Positions 36,337 to 45,635 are shown, counted from the stretch's first letter. The stretch: 61,587 nt of DNA from MFZZ01 sp964610165 (GCA_964610165.1 CAZSUZ010000004.1:1-61587); one strand, 5' to 3'. A program made the numbers and translations. The notes: generated from the letters alone by a model not told the origin.

Positions 36337-37005
36337 ATGCAGATAATTCCAACCCTACTAACAACTTCACCGAATGAATTTATTGAGCAAATGCGTATAT
36401 TTCAGCCTTATTATTCTCGTATACAACTTGATATTGCAGATGGCATTTTAGTACCTAATAAAACAACACAAATTGAAGAAATGATTACAGTATTTTCAGA
36501 AAATAGCACCTTATTTAGTAAAAAAGTGCAGTTTGATTTTCATCTAATGGTACAAAATTTTAAAGAAGAACTAAATAAAATTAAAAAAATTCACGAACTG
36601 GGTATGCAAGTTAATCTTGTACTCATAAACGCAGAACTTCAACCTCAAATTGAACAATTAATCATAGAATATCCATTTCGAATTGGCCTAGATGTTTCCC
36701 CAAGTACTAGTGTAGAAAAACTGGAACATCTCTACAATCTAGATTCAATTCCGACTATTCAGATTATGACTGTCAATCCTGGATTTCAAGGATCACCTTT
36801 TCTTAAAGAAATGCTCTTTAAAATAGAACAATTGAGGACTGCTAACTATAAGATGCCAATTATGATCGATGGTGGTGTAAATAATGAAACAATTCCATTA
36901 ATACAACAGCAGAAGTATACACCAGATTTTCTTTGTATTGGTAGTTACTTAACAAAGGCAGGAACTGAGCTAGAGAAGAGAGTTAATGAACTTAATAATT
37001 TATAA
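36337..37005 (+). CDS. Ribulose-phosphate 3-epimerase-like protein
   Basis: A 222-residue TIM-barrel protein of the Rpe family: QLDIADGILVPNKTT, DFHLMV, IMTVNPGFQGSPFL and IMIDGGVNNETI match the family blocks. The first metal-binding His (usually H-x-D-x-M-D-G) is Gln here, while the other three ligands (Asp in QLDIADG, His in FDFHLMV, Asp in MIDGGV) remain. The enzyme may still be active or act on a related sugar phosphate. TACAAT (36325-36330) ends 6 bases before the ATG. Its 3' end overlaps the convergent gene by 14 bases. Confidence 0.82.
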   Translation: MQIIPTLLTTSPNEFIEQMRIFQPYYSRIQLDIADGILVPNKTTQIEEMITVFSENSTLFSKKVQFDFHLMVQNFKEELNKIKKIHELGMQVNLVLINAELQPQIEQLIIEYPFRIGLDVSPSTSVEKLEHLYNLDSIPTIQIMTVNPGFQGSPFLKEMLFKIEQLRTANYKMPIMIDGGVNNETIPLIQQQKYTPDFLCIGSYLTKAGTELEKRVNELNNL

Positions 37006-38191
37006 TACATTCCTTTTTTAATTCATAGAATGTGTTATTAGCGATTGATTCACGAATTCGTTTCATGAGATCTGAAAAGAACCATATATTGTGAACGGAA
37101 GCATAGAATGTAGCTTTTGGATCTTTTTCAAGAAATAACTTCCATAGTTGTTCATAGGTAATACCATCCCTACAGGCAAAACATGAACATGCTGTATCTA
37201 AAACTTCTTGTAGATGTTTCATTTTACGCAAGGCTAATCTACCTTTGCTTGTATAAAGCTGTCTATGTCTGGCTTCACGTGTAGGAATAACACAATCAAA
37301 TAAATCTATACCTCGTTCAACACCTTCAAAAATATCTTTAACTGAACCTATTCCTAACAAATGTTTCGGCTTTTCTTCAGGAAGAAGTGGCATGATCCAT
37401 TCGATAATTTCATACATATCTTGTTTTGTTTTACCTAAACTCCCACCAATACCAAAACCTGGGACATCTTTTGATCCAATAATTTTAGCTGCCTCTTGTC
37501 TAAGATCTTTATAAGCACCACCTTGAACAATGGCAAATAATGCTTGTTTATCTTCATGTCCTTTATGAGCTTCTATACAACGATCAAGCCAAGCATATGT
37601 CCGTTGTAAAGCTTCTGCCGTATATTCTTTTGAATTAAGAGGAGAAGTACATTCATCAAAAGCAAACATAATATCTGCACCTATTTTATGCTGAATATCC
37701 ATTGATTTTTCTGGATTGAGATGTATTTTTCTATTATCAAATTCAAATGTAACCCCGTCATTATCAATTACTACTGGATTACCTTGATCATGATGCTCAA
37801 CATTACTACCAGGAAACATTCCACCAATTTTACCTACCTGGTGAGCCTTCCCAAAGCCCAAAGAGAATACTTGAAAACCACCACTATCTGACGCAATGGT
37901 TCTATCTTTTAAATTCATATATGCGTGGACCCCACCAGATATATCAATTCGTTCTAATGTGGTTGCATCTCCTTCTGCATTCCTTGGTTTTTTTGTACTT
38001 ATATGGAAGGTGTTTACTATTACATATTTACATGGCAACTCTTTCCAATATTCAGCCGGAATCGCTTTGAACTCAGCTTCTGTTGCAACGATTGCTAGCT
38101 CTGGAGTTTGAAGAGTAGAGTAGTTAGTTTGAAACTTACCAACTCTTGCTAACGTATTTTTTAATTTTGATTCAATTGAAAAAGTAAACAT
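36992..38191 (-). CDS. tgt: tRNA-guanine transglycosylase family protein
   Basis: A 399-residue TIM-barrel enzyme that exchanges guanine in the tRNA wobble position for a queuine precursor. Motifs: ASDSGGFQVFSLG with the acid/base Asp, FAIVQGG, GIGGSLG, FDCVIPTREARHRQLYTSKG with the nucleophile Asp, and the zinc site CSCFAC followed by SVHNIWF. I start at the Met at 38191 because TATAAT (38207-38202) lies 10 bases upstream and the preceding in-frame residues look like a spurious hydrophobic extension. No queuosine biosynthesis gene is in the window, so it may use salvaged base. Confidence 0.9.
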   Translation of the reverse strand: MFTFSIESKLKNTLARVGKFQTNYSTLQTPELAIVATEAEFKAIPAEYWKELPCKYVIVNTFHISTKKPRNAEGDATTLERIDISGGVHAYMNLKDRTIASDSGGFQVFSLGFGKAHQVGKIGGMFPGSNVEHHDQGNPVVIDNDGVTFEFDNRKIHLNPEKSMDIQHKIGADIMFAFDECTSPLNSKEYTAEALQRTYAWLDRCIEAHKGHEDKQALFAIVQGGAYKDLRQEAAKIIGSKDVPGFGIGGSLGKTKQDMYEIIEWIMPLLPEEKPKHLLGIGSVKDIFEGVERGIDLFDCVIPTREARHRQLYTSKGRLALRKMKHLQEVLDTACSCFACRDGITYEQLWKLFLEKDPKATFYASVHNIWFFSDLMKRIRESIANNTFYELKKECIINY

Positions 38192-38605
38192 ATGAACTGT
38201 TATTATACCTAAAAAGAGGAGATAGAGCATAGCAAATAGGAGAGTACTACCTACTCCTCTGCTTAATTCCCGCAAAATTTATCAACCACTCCCCTAGTTA
38301 AAAAGTAAAAAATTTATAACTTTTTTTTCACCATTTTATTTCTTAAAAAAAATTATTTTTTTTAATTATTTTTAAATTATTGAAATATATAGAAAAACAC
38401 CAAAAAACGTCATTTTTATAGATTTAACGACGTATTTTTGCGTTTTTTTATCAGAATAGAATTTTATGAGAGTACACCAATAATGATTATTTACTTGATA
38501 CAACAATGCAAATGACAAATTAAATACCTCCTCCCCCATCAAATAATTTGCCGGAGAAGTGGTTGAAGATTGCGACGATTTACCTAATAATTCCCGAAAC
38601 TGTCA
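38192..38605. other. 414-base intergenic region
   Basis: AT-rich, with no convincing gene. Contains the leftward TATAAT of tgt, homopolymer A/T runs near 38320-38390, and a short stem ACGTC/GACGT (38407-38411 with 38429-38433) followed by T-rich sequence, which may be a weak terminator-like element on the + strand. Confidence 0.4.
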
Positions 38606-40285
38606 TTAAAAAGGTAGAAATATTTTGAGTTTATCAGGCTGAGTACACATTGTAACTACATCATTCCAACGTAAAGCACCATCTCCTGTAAAATCAAAAG
38701 GTAACATTCTTTCAAATTTAATCTTATTTTCCTCTTCTTGAAATACTACATATGTTTGTCTTGGCAAATAATTCTTTTTTAGAATTACAACTCTATATGT
38801 TCTACCTAAAGCTATGTTCTCTACTTTATCTATTAATCCTTTTCCATTTTTAATTTCAACACCTTTTGTTTTAAATACAAGTTGTTCATATTCATCAAAA
38901 AATTGAAGCTCAAAATTTTCTAAATCTAAGTCAAATTTAGGGAATAACGACACTTCAAACTCTAGAGGTGGTAACGGTACAACTGTAAAATTCCATGGTT
39001 TACTTCGCAGAACTTCTTCTTGACCTTTATAAAGAATAAATTGTGTTTTAGTTGAACCCAGCTTATTATCCGTAGTTATATACACATCTATAATACGTAT
39101 GTCATTAGGTTTAATACTTCCCATTGATGCGATTAAATATCTTGTAGGTGGAATTCCTTCCAACTGTAACGTATACTCGCCTTGAGTCCAAATACCTTGT
39201 CCCGTATTTTCTAATTCGATTTGAAAATGATATGTGGAGCTTTCTACAATTTCCGTGGGTAAATCAAACATAAATTTTCCCGACTGGTGAATTGAAGGGT
39301 TACCATTATCTTTTGGTAAACTTTTTACTAATTCGAATTCTGGAAATACTCCTACATTTTGAGGTTTTACCCAAGAAAATTGAAGGAAAGGCTCAGATTG
39401 ATAGTTTAATATAAATGGTGTTACTGCCTTCACTCTTTGATCAGGCAACCACACAGTATTAAAAGCAATTCTAAAATTTTCTGCAACTTCCTCTCTTGAT
39501 AATGCTGACCCATTCCATCCTGTTTCAGTAATAAAAACTGGTAATTCTTTTACTCCTAATGATTGCAAATATTGAAGTTCCCATTCATATCCTCTAATTG
39601 ATTTTCTCCCTGTATCTCTTGGGGATCCAACAAACCCTGGGTTAGGATAAGAATGTGATGAAAGCCCATCAAATAGTTTATTAAAATCTTCATGGCCTAT
39701 TTCTTCTATAACAGCTTCAAAAAAATTAGCTGCATCTTGATATTGTGGCATATTAGATGGAGCAGATAAATCAAGTCCTCCTAACATCACGATGTAATCA
39801 GAATTAGATTTTTTTAATTCCTTTGCAAATGTCTCATTTACCCGTGCAAAACTTATTGGATCAACTTCACCTCCCCATTCCGTTGCATGATTTGGTTCAT
39901 TGAACAAAATAATATAACGATCCTTCACCACCCAATTGAGTTTGTTTAAAAAAGATACCCAATCTTTAGCGTCCTGCTCGTTGGGACGTCTCCAATTAGC
40001 ATTTTCAGCCTGAGTTGCGAGTCTAATAATAGGAATTAACTTCTTTTCTCTTAATTTATCAAAGATACTTTGCCATTTATGAACATCACGATCATTTTCT
40101 TGAATAACTAAAGTTATATATCCCCACTCACCTCCACTTGAGTTAACTAATTCATCAGCTCTTTCTAGATCTTCATCATGAGGTTGAGCTAAATGAATAC
40201 CAAATTTATTATTATCTTGGGGCTCTTGAGCAAGTATTGATACTGGCCACATCAGAATAAGTAATAATAAAATTAAATGTTTCAT
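38606..40285 (-). CDS. Secreted clan-A glycoside hydrolase ending in half a dockerin
   Basis: A 559-residue protein with a signal peptide (residues 1-19, ending SILA). The TIM-barrel region (about 28-330) has the acid/base Glu130 in ILFNEPN and the nucleophile Glu254 in FITETGWNG, the arrangement of GH-A cellulase-like enzymes. Beta domains follow (about 345-520). The C-terminus has DFTGDGALRWND, one calcium loop of a type I dockerin repeat (Asp-x-Thr-x-Asp-Gly... Asp); the usual second repeat is missing. TACAAT (40297-40292) ends 6 bases before the chosen ATG, ruling out an upstream Met. Polysaccharide target unknown. Confidence 0.82.
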   Translation of the reverse strand: MKHLILLLLILMWPVSILAQEPQDNNKFGIHLAQPHDEDLERADELVNSSGGEWGYITLVIQENDRDVHKWQSIFDKLREKKLIPIIRLATQAENANWRRPNEQDAKDWVSFLNKLNWVVKDRYIILFNEPNHATEWGGEVDPISFARVNETFAKELKKSNSDYIVMLGGLDLSAPSNMPQYQDAANFFEAVIEEIGHEDFNKLFDGLSSHSYPNPGFVGSPRDTGRKSIRGYEWELQYLQSLGVKELPVFITETGWNGSALSREEVAENFRIAFNTVWLPDQRVKAVTPFILNYQSEPFLQFSWVKPQNVGVFPEFELVKSLPKDNGNPSIHQSGKFMFDLPTEIVESSTYHFQIELENTGQGIWTQGEYTLQLEGIPPTRYLIASMGSIKPNDIRIIDVYITTDNKLGSTKTQFILYKGQEEVLRSKPWNFTVVPLPPLEFEVSLFPKFDLDLENFELQFFDEYEQLVFKTKGVEIKNGKGLIDKVENIALGRTYRVVILKKNYLPRQTYVVFQEEENKIKFERMLPFDFTGDGALRWNDVVTMCTQPDKLKIFLPF

Positions 40286-40316
40286 GTATATATTGTACAA
40301 TCAAAATAAGTATTGA

Positions 40317-40874
40317 TTATACCTTAGGAAGTACTATGCTCCTTTGATTAGAATACTTACCAGAAAGCTCTTTATAGGATTTTTCAGGTAATTCATCAGA
40401 TTCAAAAAAAAGAATTTCAGCTATGCCTTCATTAGCATATATCTTAGCTGGTAATGGTGTTGTATTAGATATTTCTATAATCAAATACCCTTCCCATTCA
40501 GGCTGTAACGGAGTTACATTTACAATTATGCCACAACGAGCATATGTAGATTTACCTATACAAAGGCCCAAAACATTCTTTGGTATTTTTAAATATTCAA
40601 CACTTCTGGTGAGTGCAAATGAGTTAGGTGGAATAAGAATATATCCTTGATCCTTTACATCTACAAAAGACTTTTCATCAAATTTTTTTGGATCAACTAC
40701 TGCAGAATGTACATTAGTAAAAATTTTAAATTCATCTGCGACCCTCAAATCATAGCCAAATGAAGATAAACCATAAGATACCTTCCCTGCTCTAATTAGT
40801 CCTTCTTCAAAGGGTTCGATCATCTTATTCTCCACTACTTGTTTTTTTATCCAACGATCAGATTTAATTGACAT
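40317..40874 (-). CDS. dcd: dCTP deaminase
   Basis: A 185-residue trimeric enzyme of the dUTPase-like fold converting dCTP to dUTP (or directly to dUMP in bifunctional forms), feeding dut and thyA. Motifs: SYGLSSFGYDLRV, GKSTYARCGIIVNVTPLQPE, EGYLIIEISNTTPLP with the catalytic Glu. TATAAT (40886-40881) ends 6 bases before the ATG. Whether it is mono- or bifunctional cannot be told here. Confidence 0.93.
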   Translation of the reverse strand: MSIKSDRWIKKQVVENKMIEPFEEGLIRAGKVSYGLSSFGYDLRVADEFKIFTNVHSAVVDPKKFDEKSFVDVKDQGYILIPPNSFALTRSVEYLKIPKNVLGLCIGKSTYARCGIIVNVTPLQPEWEGYLIIEISNTTPLPAKIYANEGIAEILFFESDELPEKSYKELSGKYSNQRSIVLPKV

Positions 40875-41244
40875 GGAATTATTATATAAAATCTTCTTAA
40901 AAATGCTATTGATTCATTCATCTACTAACCTATAAGATTGTTTTTGACTCAACACTAATAAGTTGTACAATAAATGCTTATTGATCTTTTATCAAAAACT
41001 ATTTATATTCGCATATTTTGACAAATTTAAAACTTTTCTATTACTCAACTTTTACAAACCTTTTTACAAATTACGAAACCATTTTATCAATTTTTAAAAA
41101 ATTGAGTGTTTATTCTTTTTAGCAAGACAGTGTTTACACCTACACAAAAGGCTAAATTAAGAAATTGGTTTATTTTTAAATATCGCATACACGGCAATAC
41201 TTAAGTTTAACTTAAAGCTTCTCTAAGCCTTAGATGCCAAATTC
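40875..41244. other. 370-base intergenic region with an orphan promoter-like site
   Basis: Contains the leftward dcd -10 box and, rightward, TTGACT (40944-40949), 16-base spacer, TACAAT (40966-40971) with no gene of normal size downstream. A 15-codon frame begins at 40974 (MLIDLLSKTIYIRIF). A 15-base palindrome TTAAGTTTAACTTAA lies at 41201-41215. A small RNA running toward the TPK gene's 3' end is possible. Confidence 0.35.
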
Positions 41245-41886
41245 TTACACTGTTTTTTTATTATGAATTATAAGCAAATTTCCAGATTTAAAACTAATAG
41301 TACAAGAGGGATTTATAAAAAAATTACTAATACCTCTAGTGCTACCATACTTCAATACTTCATTTTTAAGCGGATAGTATAAACCTTCAGTTGTTATTCC
41401 TTTACAATCGTACTGAAAAGGGATAAGAGAAATTTCATCACCTATCTTTCCTTCAATGGATATGTTGTTATAGCTAAAATAAAGATTGCTACAACCTTCT
41501 ATAATTGTGCATGGCACTTTTTGGGCGATTTTAGACAGGTAAAAGACATTAGATAGTATATGATCCACCCTATCTCCGAGTAATCCACAAATTAGTAATT
41601 CTTCTGAACCATGATCTAATGCATATGTTATTGCTAATTCGGTATCGGTAAAATCTTTTTCTTGTGAAAAGGTTTGAAAGAGAACATCTTTGCTTTCATA
41701 AAACTTTTTGATATTATTCGGAATTGAATCTAAGTCACCGATAATTACATGAGGAATAATATCTTGTTTATATACATGCTCCGCTGCCCCATCTGCACAG
41801 ATTAACAGATCAGTTTCATGAAGAAATTTTTTTAGCTTGGGAACTTTAGATAAATTACCATTCACGACAATAACTGCTTTTTTCAT
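41245..41886 (-). CDS. Thiamine pyrophosphokinase
   Basis: A 213-residue enzyme making thiamine diphosphate from thiamine and ATP. The family blocks are clear: CADGAAEHV, VIGDLDSIP, QEKDFTDTELAI, and LLGDRVDHILSN, followed by a beta-sandwich C-terminal domain ending in GSTRGISNFF. It indicates uptake of ready-made thiamine, since no thi biosynthesis gene is nearby. TAGAAT (41899-41894) ends 7 bases before the ATG. Confidence 0.92.
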   Translation of the reverse strand: MKKAVIVVNGNLSKVPKLKKFLHETDLLICADGAAEHVYKQDIIPHVIIGDLDSIPNNIKKFYESKDVLFQTFSQEKDFTDTELAITYALDHGSEELLICGLLGDRVDHILSNVFYLSKIAQKVPCTIIEGCSNLYFSYNNISIEGKIGDEISLIPFQYDCKGITTEGLYYPLKNEVLKYGSTRGISNFFINPSCTISFKSGNLLIIHNKKTV

Positions 41887-41904
41887 TTTCTATATTCTAT
41901 CAAG

Positions 41905-42729
41905 TTAAAAAGAAAGTGTAGATTCACCTGTAGCTATTTCTTCTACATATGGAATTGTAGAATTTTCTTCAGATTCTAATCTTTGTTGCTGAAACTGTTG
42001 TAAATATTCATAATTTTTAGGTTCTTCTTTATCTCTTAATTCTGTATACTCTAGAAAAATATTCCTGCCTGACGATACTATTTTTATTTCTTCAGGCTCT
42101 TGAATTACAGTTTTGTCATAATTAATATCCATTTGTTCGCTCACTTCATCTTTAACCTTAAATACGGATCTCAATTTAAAATCTTTAGTAGAAAAAAATA
42201 CAAAAAACTGCTCATTTTCTAACTGTTTTGTATTGGTAATTCGATATCTATAACATTGTTCATCACCGCAAATTGTTTCTTCAATAAAACTATACACATT
42301 CTCTTTATCTTGTATTATGGTAGTTAGTTCCACAAAATAATTTTCTGGGTTGAATGGAAGCTCTAACAGTGCATTCGCAACAGTGTTTTTCTGCTCGCGC
42401 CACCATTTGTTATCAGCAAAATCCTTTATATAAACATATCTACTGGCAAGAATTGTATGTAAGATTTCCTCATTGCTTTTATGAATTTTGATTGAACTTT
42501 TTTCATCTTCTTTTTCCCAATTGATTGTTAATGTCTCTCCTTCTTGGTTTATTTTGTACTGACCTTTCATATTTTGTTCATTAAGTTTCTGGTTTTTCTG
42601 TACAAATGAACAAACTTTAGCATCATCATATTGGCATGAAGCTTGAGAAATACGTCTAACTGTTAAAACAATTAGGCCAACAATTGATGCAGATATAAGG
42701 AAAAAATATACAAGCTTTTGAGAAGACAT
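41905..42729 (-). CDS. Membrane-anchored lipoprotein-like hypothetical protein
   Basis: A 274-residue protein with one N-terminal membrane helix (about residues 8-26) and a large exported domain rich in Glu, Lys and aromatic residues. It contains a Cys pair in CGDEQCYRYR. No motif allows a functional call; the beta-strand-rich pattern is loosely like sugar- or lipid-carrier exported domains. TATAGT (42741-42736) ends 6 bases before the ATG. Ends 19 bases before the TPK gene start. Confidence 0.65.
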   Translation of the reverse strand: MSSQKLVYFFLISASIVGLIVLTVRRISQASCQYDDAKVCSFVQKNQKLNEQNMKGQYKINQEGETLTINWEKEDEKSSIKIHKSNEEILHTILASRYVYIKDFADNKWWREQKNTVANALLELPFNPENYFVELTTIIQDKENVYSFIEETICGDEQCYRYRITNTKQLENEQFFVFFSTKDFKLRSVFKVKDEVSEQMDINYDKTVIQEPEEIKIVSSGRNIFLEYTELRDKEEPKNYEYLQQFQQQRLESEENSTIPYVEEIATGESTLSF

Positions 42730-42801
42730 AGAATTACTATAATCTGCTTATATAACACTGTCAATATAGCCGATTTTTGCCAAGTAATGTATACTTTTTG
42801 C

Positions 42802-43278
42802 ATGAATCATATTATCCGTGAATATACTAAAGAAGACGTCAAAGGAATTAAAGATTGTTTGATTGAAATACAAGAGTTTGAAAAATTACTCGACTCAGAA
42901 CGACTTTCTGGTATTGAAGTTGCTCATGAATATCTTGAAAAACTACTTGAGATAATTCGACAAGAAAAAGGAAAAATATTTATTGTTGAAATAGAAGAAG
43001 AAATTGTTGGAATGATCTCAATAACAATTGAAGATGATATTAAACATTATAGAAAATCAAGAAAAGTAGCTTTTATAACTGATGCTATGATCTTGCCCGA
43101 ATTTAAAGATAAAGGGATTATAAAAGAACTCTTAGAAACAGCAGAACGGTATGCAAAATCTATAGGTATTCATGTCATTCAAACTGCTGTTCTGTCAAAA
43201 CATACAGAAGGGATTGAAGGATTTCAAAGAAATGGTTTTTCTAACTATGAAATCATTTTGCAAAAAAAACTTTCTTAA
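42802..43278 (+). CDS. GNAT-family acetyltransferase
   Basis: A 158-residue protein of the GNAT fold: IIREYTKEDVKGI at the start, VEIEEEIVGMISI, then AFITDAMILPEFKDKGIIKE, where the acetyl-CoA-binding motif (R/Q-x-x-G-x-G/A) is present in weakened form as FKDKGI. The start is set by TATACT (42790-42795), 6 bases before the ATG; upstream Met codons would overlap the divergent gene. Substrate unknown. Its stop shares TTAA with the convergent methyltransferase. Confidence 0.82.
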   Translation: MNHIIREYTKEDVKGIKDCLIEIQEFEKLLDSERLSGIEVAHEYLEKLLEIIRQEKGKIFIVEIEEEIVGMISITIEDDIKHYRKSRKVAFITDAMILPEFKDKGIIKELLETAERYAKSIGIHVIQTAVLSKHTEGIEGFQRNGFSNYEIILQKKLS

Positions 43279-44144
43279 CTATTCCACCTAGCAAAAATTG
43301 AAGTTGGCAACATAATATTTGAAGTTTTTTGTGGTATAACAATTTCTCCATGATCTACTATTCCTTTATGTTTTTGCATCATTTGTGTAATAAGATTGGC
43401 TAATGAAACAGAGGTAAATTCTACAGTATAAGCATTCAGCAAAACAAAAACTGGTTGTTCCGAAAGCAATTGCTGACATGATGAAAGTAACTCTTGAATA
43501 TCTTCTTCAAATTTCCATACTTTACCTTCTGCTGATCTTCCAAACTTAGGTGGATCTATAATAATAGCATCATATTTTTTACCTCTTTTTATTTCTCTTT
43601 TTACAAAAGTTAATGCGTCATCAACAATCCATCGTACTGGTCTATCATTTAAGGCAGAAAGTTGAGCATTTTCATGTGCCCATGTTACAGCCTCTTTTAA
43701 TGCATCAACATGTGTAACAGAAGCTCCTTCCGCAAGTGCTGCTAGTGTGCAACCTCCTGTGTAAGCAAATAAATTTAAAACATTTACTGGCCTATTTGCT
43801 TGTTTAATTTGTTGTTGAATCCATTCCCAATGCACAGCGCTTTCTGGAAAGATACCTGTATGTTTAAAAAATGTTGGTTTAATTTTAAATGTTATATTAT
43901 TCCACTTAAACTCACTCGTTTGATTTACTGGATTTCTAAAATACCATCTGCCTTCTTTATCTGTTGTTCTCTGATAAATTGCATCTGCATGTTCCCATTC
44001 TGTAGTAAGAGATTTTCGCCAAATTGCTTTTGGTTCTGGTCTAATAAAAATATATTTTCCAAAACGTTCTAGTTTTTCACGATCTCCTGAATCAAAGAGC
44101 TCATAATCTTCCCATTTTTTTAATTCTGTTATATTTTTATTCAT
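43275..44144 (-). CDS. RlmI-like class I SAM-dependent methyltransferase
   Basis: A 289-residue enzyme with a short N-terminal beta region and a Rossmann methyltransferase core: NLFAYTGGCTLAALAEGA (SAM motif I), THVDALKEAVTWAHENAQ (motif II), and IIIDPPKFGRS (motif IV, Asp-Pro-Pro-Lys). The order is typical of 23S rRNA cytosine-5 methyltransferases of the RlmI/YccW group, without the PUA domain. Likely substrate is rRNA (inference). TATAAT (44156-44151) ends 6 bases before the ATG. Confidence 0.85.
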   Translation of the reverse strand: MNKNITELKKWEDYELFDSGDREKLERFGKYIFIRPEPKAIWRKSLTTEWEHADAIYQRTTDKEGRWYFRNPVNQTSEFKWNNITFKIKPTFFKHTGIFPESAVHWEWIQQQIKQANRPVNVLNLFAYTGGCTLAALAEGASVTHVDALKEAVTWAHENAQLSALNDRPVRWIVDDALTFVKREIKRGKKYDAIIIDPPKFGRSAEGKVWKFEEDIQELLSSCQQLLSEQPVFVLLNAYTVEFTSVSLANLITQMMQKHKGIVDHGEIVIPQKTSNIMLPTSIFARWNS

Positions 44145-44196
44145 ATGTAAATTATATTTAGTGTGAACTTTATCAAATACTATTATAATGTACTAA

Positions 44197-44208
44197 ATGG
44201 ATTATTAA
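44197..44208 (+). promoter_or_regulatory. Three-codon leaderless mini-frame before the kinase-like gene
   Basis: TATAAT (44184-44189) is followed after 7 bases by ATG GAT TAT TAA (Met-Asp-Tyr-stop), exactly where a leaderless start would be expected. The main gene's ATG lies 15 bases past the stop. It could be chance or a minimal leader peptide. Confidence 0.3.
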
Positions 44209-44223
44209 TTGAACTTATCAAAT

Positions 44224-45471
44224 ATGTCTGACATACCTGGTACAAGTCCTGAAATTTCAATAGAACTTCCAAAAATCCCTAACCCACATATTGAAGATAC
44301 TAACTATACTCAGAACGATTCTGGAGCACAACCTATTGAGAATGAAAAAAATGAATCTCTTATTGATTTCGCATTTTTTATGCGGAACATGAATGAAGGA
44401 TATAAACAGAATATTCGTAAATATATAGCAGACGATGGATCTTTTTTAAATGAAGATGCTGAACAAAAAGCTGTGTCAGGATGGGATACATGGCAGAATA
44501 CCACTACCCTGCCAGAAATATCATCAGATAATCTTGAAGACTCTATAACTGCCATTGAAAAAAAGTTACATGATATTAAAAATAATGTTACAGATGATAA
44601 CGGAAATCAGCAATTTTTAAGTTTTGCGGATCGAGAAAGATTAAAAAAATATTTCCTCTTTAAATATCCTCAACAGAGTCAAACAATTACTACAACTTTT
44701 GAAAATTTAGATCATGATATTAATCTCGTAAGTGGTGGTATCGCTGTAGGGTTATCTCAAGATCAAGAACTTCGAAATGAATCAGATTCACAAATTTATA
44801 GAAGAAAAGAGATTCTTCAATGGCCTGAAGATTTAATTGAATTAACAGCCCAGAATCTTAATCCTGAATCTTCTCATAACAAAATATTTAACCCAACTGA
44901 AACGGCTGAAGAAATTGTTAACCTTTATAAATCATTGTGTCAAGCTACTCACACTTCATTAGAAATAAAAACAATAGTTGGTAGCTCCACTATAAATAGT
45001 ATTAATGACCTCGAAATATATGGAAATCCCTTAGCCCTTAAAAGAGTATTTAAAAATATTTTAAGATACCCACAGACTTATGCAGAGAAACATGCAAATA
45101 GAAAAACACAAGTAATAATAGATTTTTCACGACCTTCTAAACAACAAGTTCTTATTCAATTCTCTGATAATGCAGGCGGATTTATAAATGACGATAAACT
45201 CCTAGTTGATGTCAGAAATCCTATCACTATTAATAATAAAGAGATTACAAAACAAAAGGCTTTTAACAGAAAAGAACGAGGTACTAATTCTGTTGGGAAA
45301 GGTTTCGGATTGGATATGGTATGGGACGTAATTGTAAATCAGAATAATGGTATGGTTGCTATAGATAATATTAAAGGGAAAGATCCCTTTGGTGAAGATA
45401 CTATTACTGGAGCACGATTTAACATTATTCTACCAGTTCCTGCATCAATTCCTGAATTACAAAAAGCATAA
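44224..45471 (+). CDS. Soluble histidine-kinase-like protein
   Basis: A 415-residue protein with no membrane helix. A possible phosphoacceptor box is LDHDINLVSGGI (His near residue 164). The C-terminal HATPase domain has an N-box LKRVFKNILRYP (near 272), G1 FSDNAGGF (near 312) and G2 GKGFGLDMVWD (near 358). The N-terminal 150 residues are Asn/Glu-rich and unrecognised. The N-box has Asn-Ile-Leu but the following Asn-Ala is replaced, so ATP binding may be altered. No receiver gene is adjacent. ATG at 44224 is preferred over an in-frame TTG at 44209. Confidence 0.75.
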   Translation: MSDIPGTSPEISIELPKIPNPHIEDTNYTQNDSGAQPIENEKNESLIDFAFFMRNMNEGYKQNIRKYIADDGSFLNEDAEQKAVSGWDTWQNTTTLPEISSDNLEDSITAIEKKLHDIKNNVTDDNGNQQFLSFADRERLKKYFLFKYPQQSQTITTTFENLDHDINLVSGGIAVGLSQDQELRNESDSQIYRRKEILQWPEDLIELTAQNLNPESSHNKIFNPTETAEEIVNLYKSLCQATHTSLEIKTIVGSSTINSINDLEIYGNPLALKRVFKNILRYPQTYAEKHANRKTQVIIDFSRPSKQQVLIQFSDNAGGFINDDKLLVDVRNPITINNKEITKQKAFNRKERGTNSVGKGFGLDMVWDVIVNQNNGMVAIDNIKGKDPFGEDTITGARFNIILPVPASIPELQKA

Positions 45472-45477
45472 ATATTG

Positions 45478-45551
45478 TCGGAGTGGCGGGACTTGAACCC
45501 GCGACCTTTGGACCCCCAGCCCAACGTTCTAGCCATCTGAACTACACCCCG
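45478..45551 (-). tRNA. tRNA-Pro (GGG)
   Basis: Full cloverleaf on the minus strand: acceptor CGGGGTG/CACTCCG with one G-U pair, D-arm GTTC/GAAC, anticodon loop CTGGGGG giving anticodon GGG (Pro), T-arm GCGGG-TTCAAGT-CCCGC. The discriminator is A and CCA is not encoded. The 3' end lies 6 bases from the stop of the kinase-like gene. Confidence 0.93.
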
Positions 45552-45635
45552 AAAATACGAATATTGTAACAGACTACCAATACTGCTATACATATAAAGA
45601 TTTACGACATCTATGATAAAATATCACTACAAGAA

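Noticed and set aside
38192..38275. A hydrophobic N-terminal extension on the tRNA-guanine transglycosylase
   Set aside because: It would span the TATAAT promoter at 38207-38202, and the enzyme is a soluble family with no membrane segment.
43800..44072. A 90-codon Cys/Phe-rich rightward frame
   Set aside because: It is antisense to the methyltransferase gene and has no family features.
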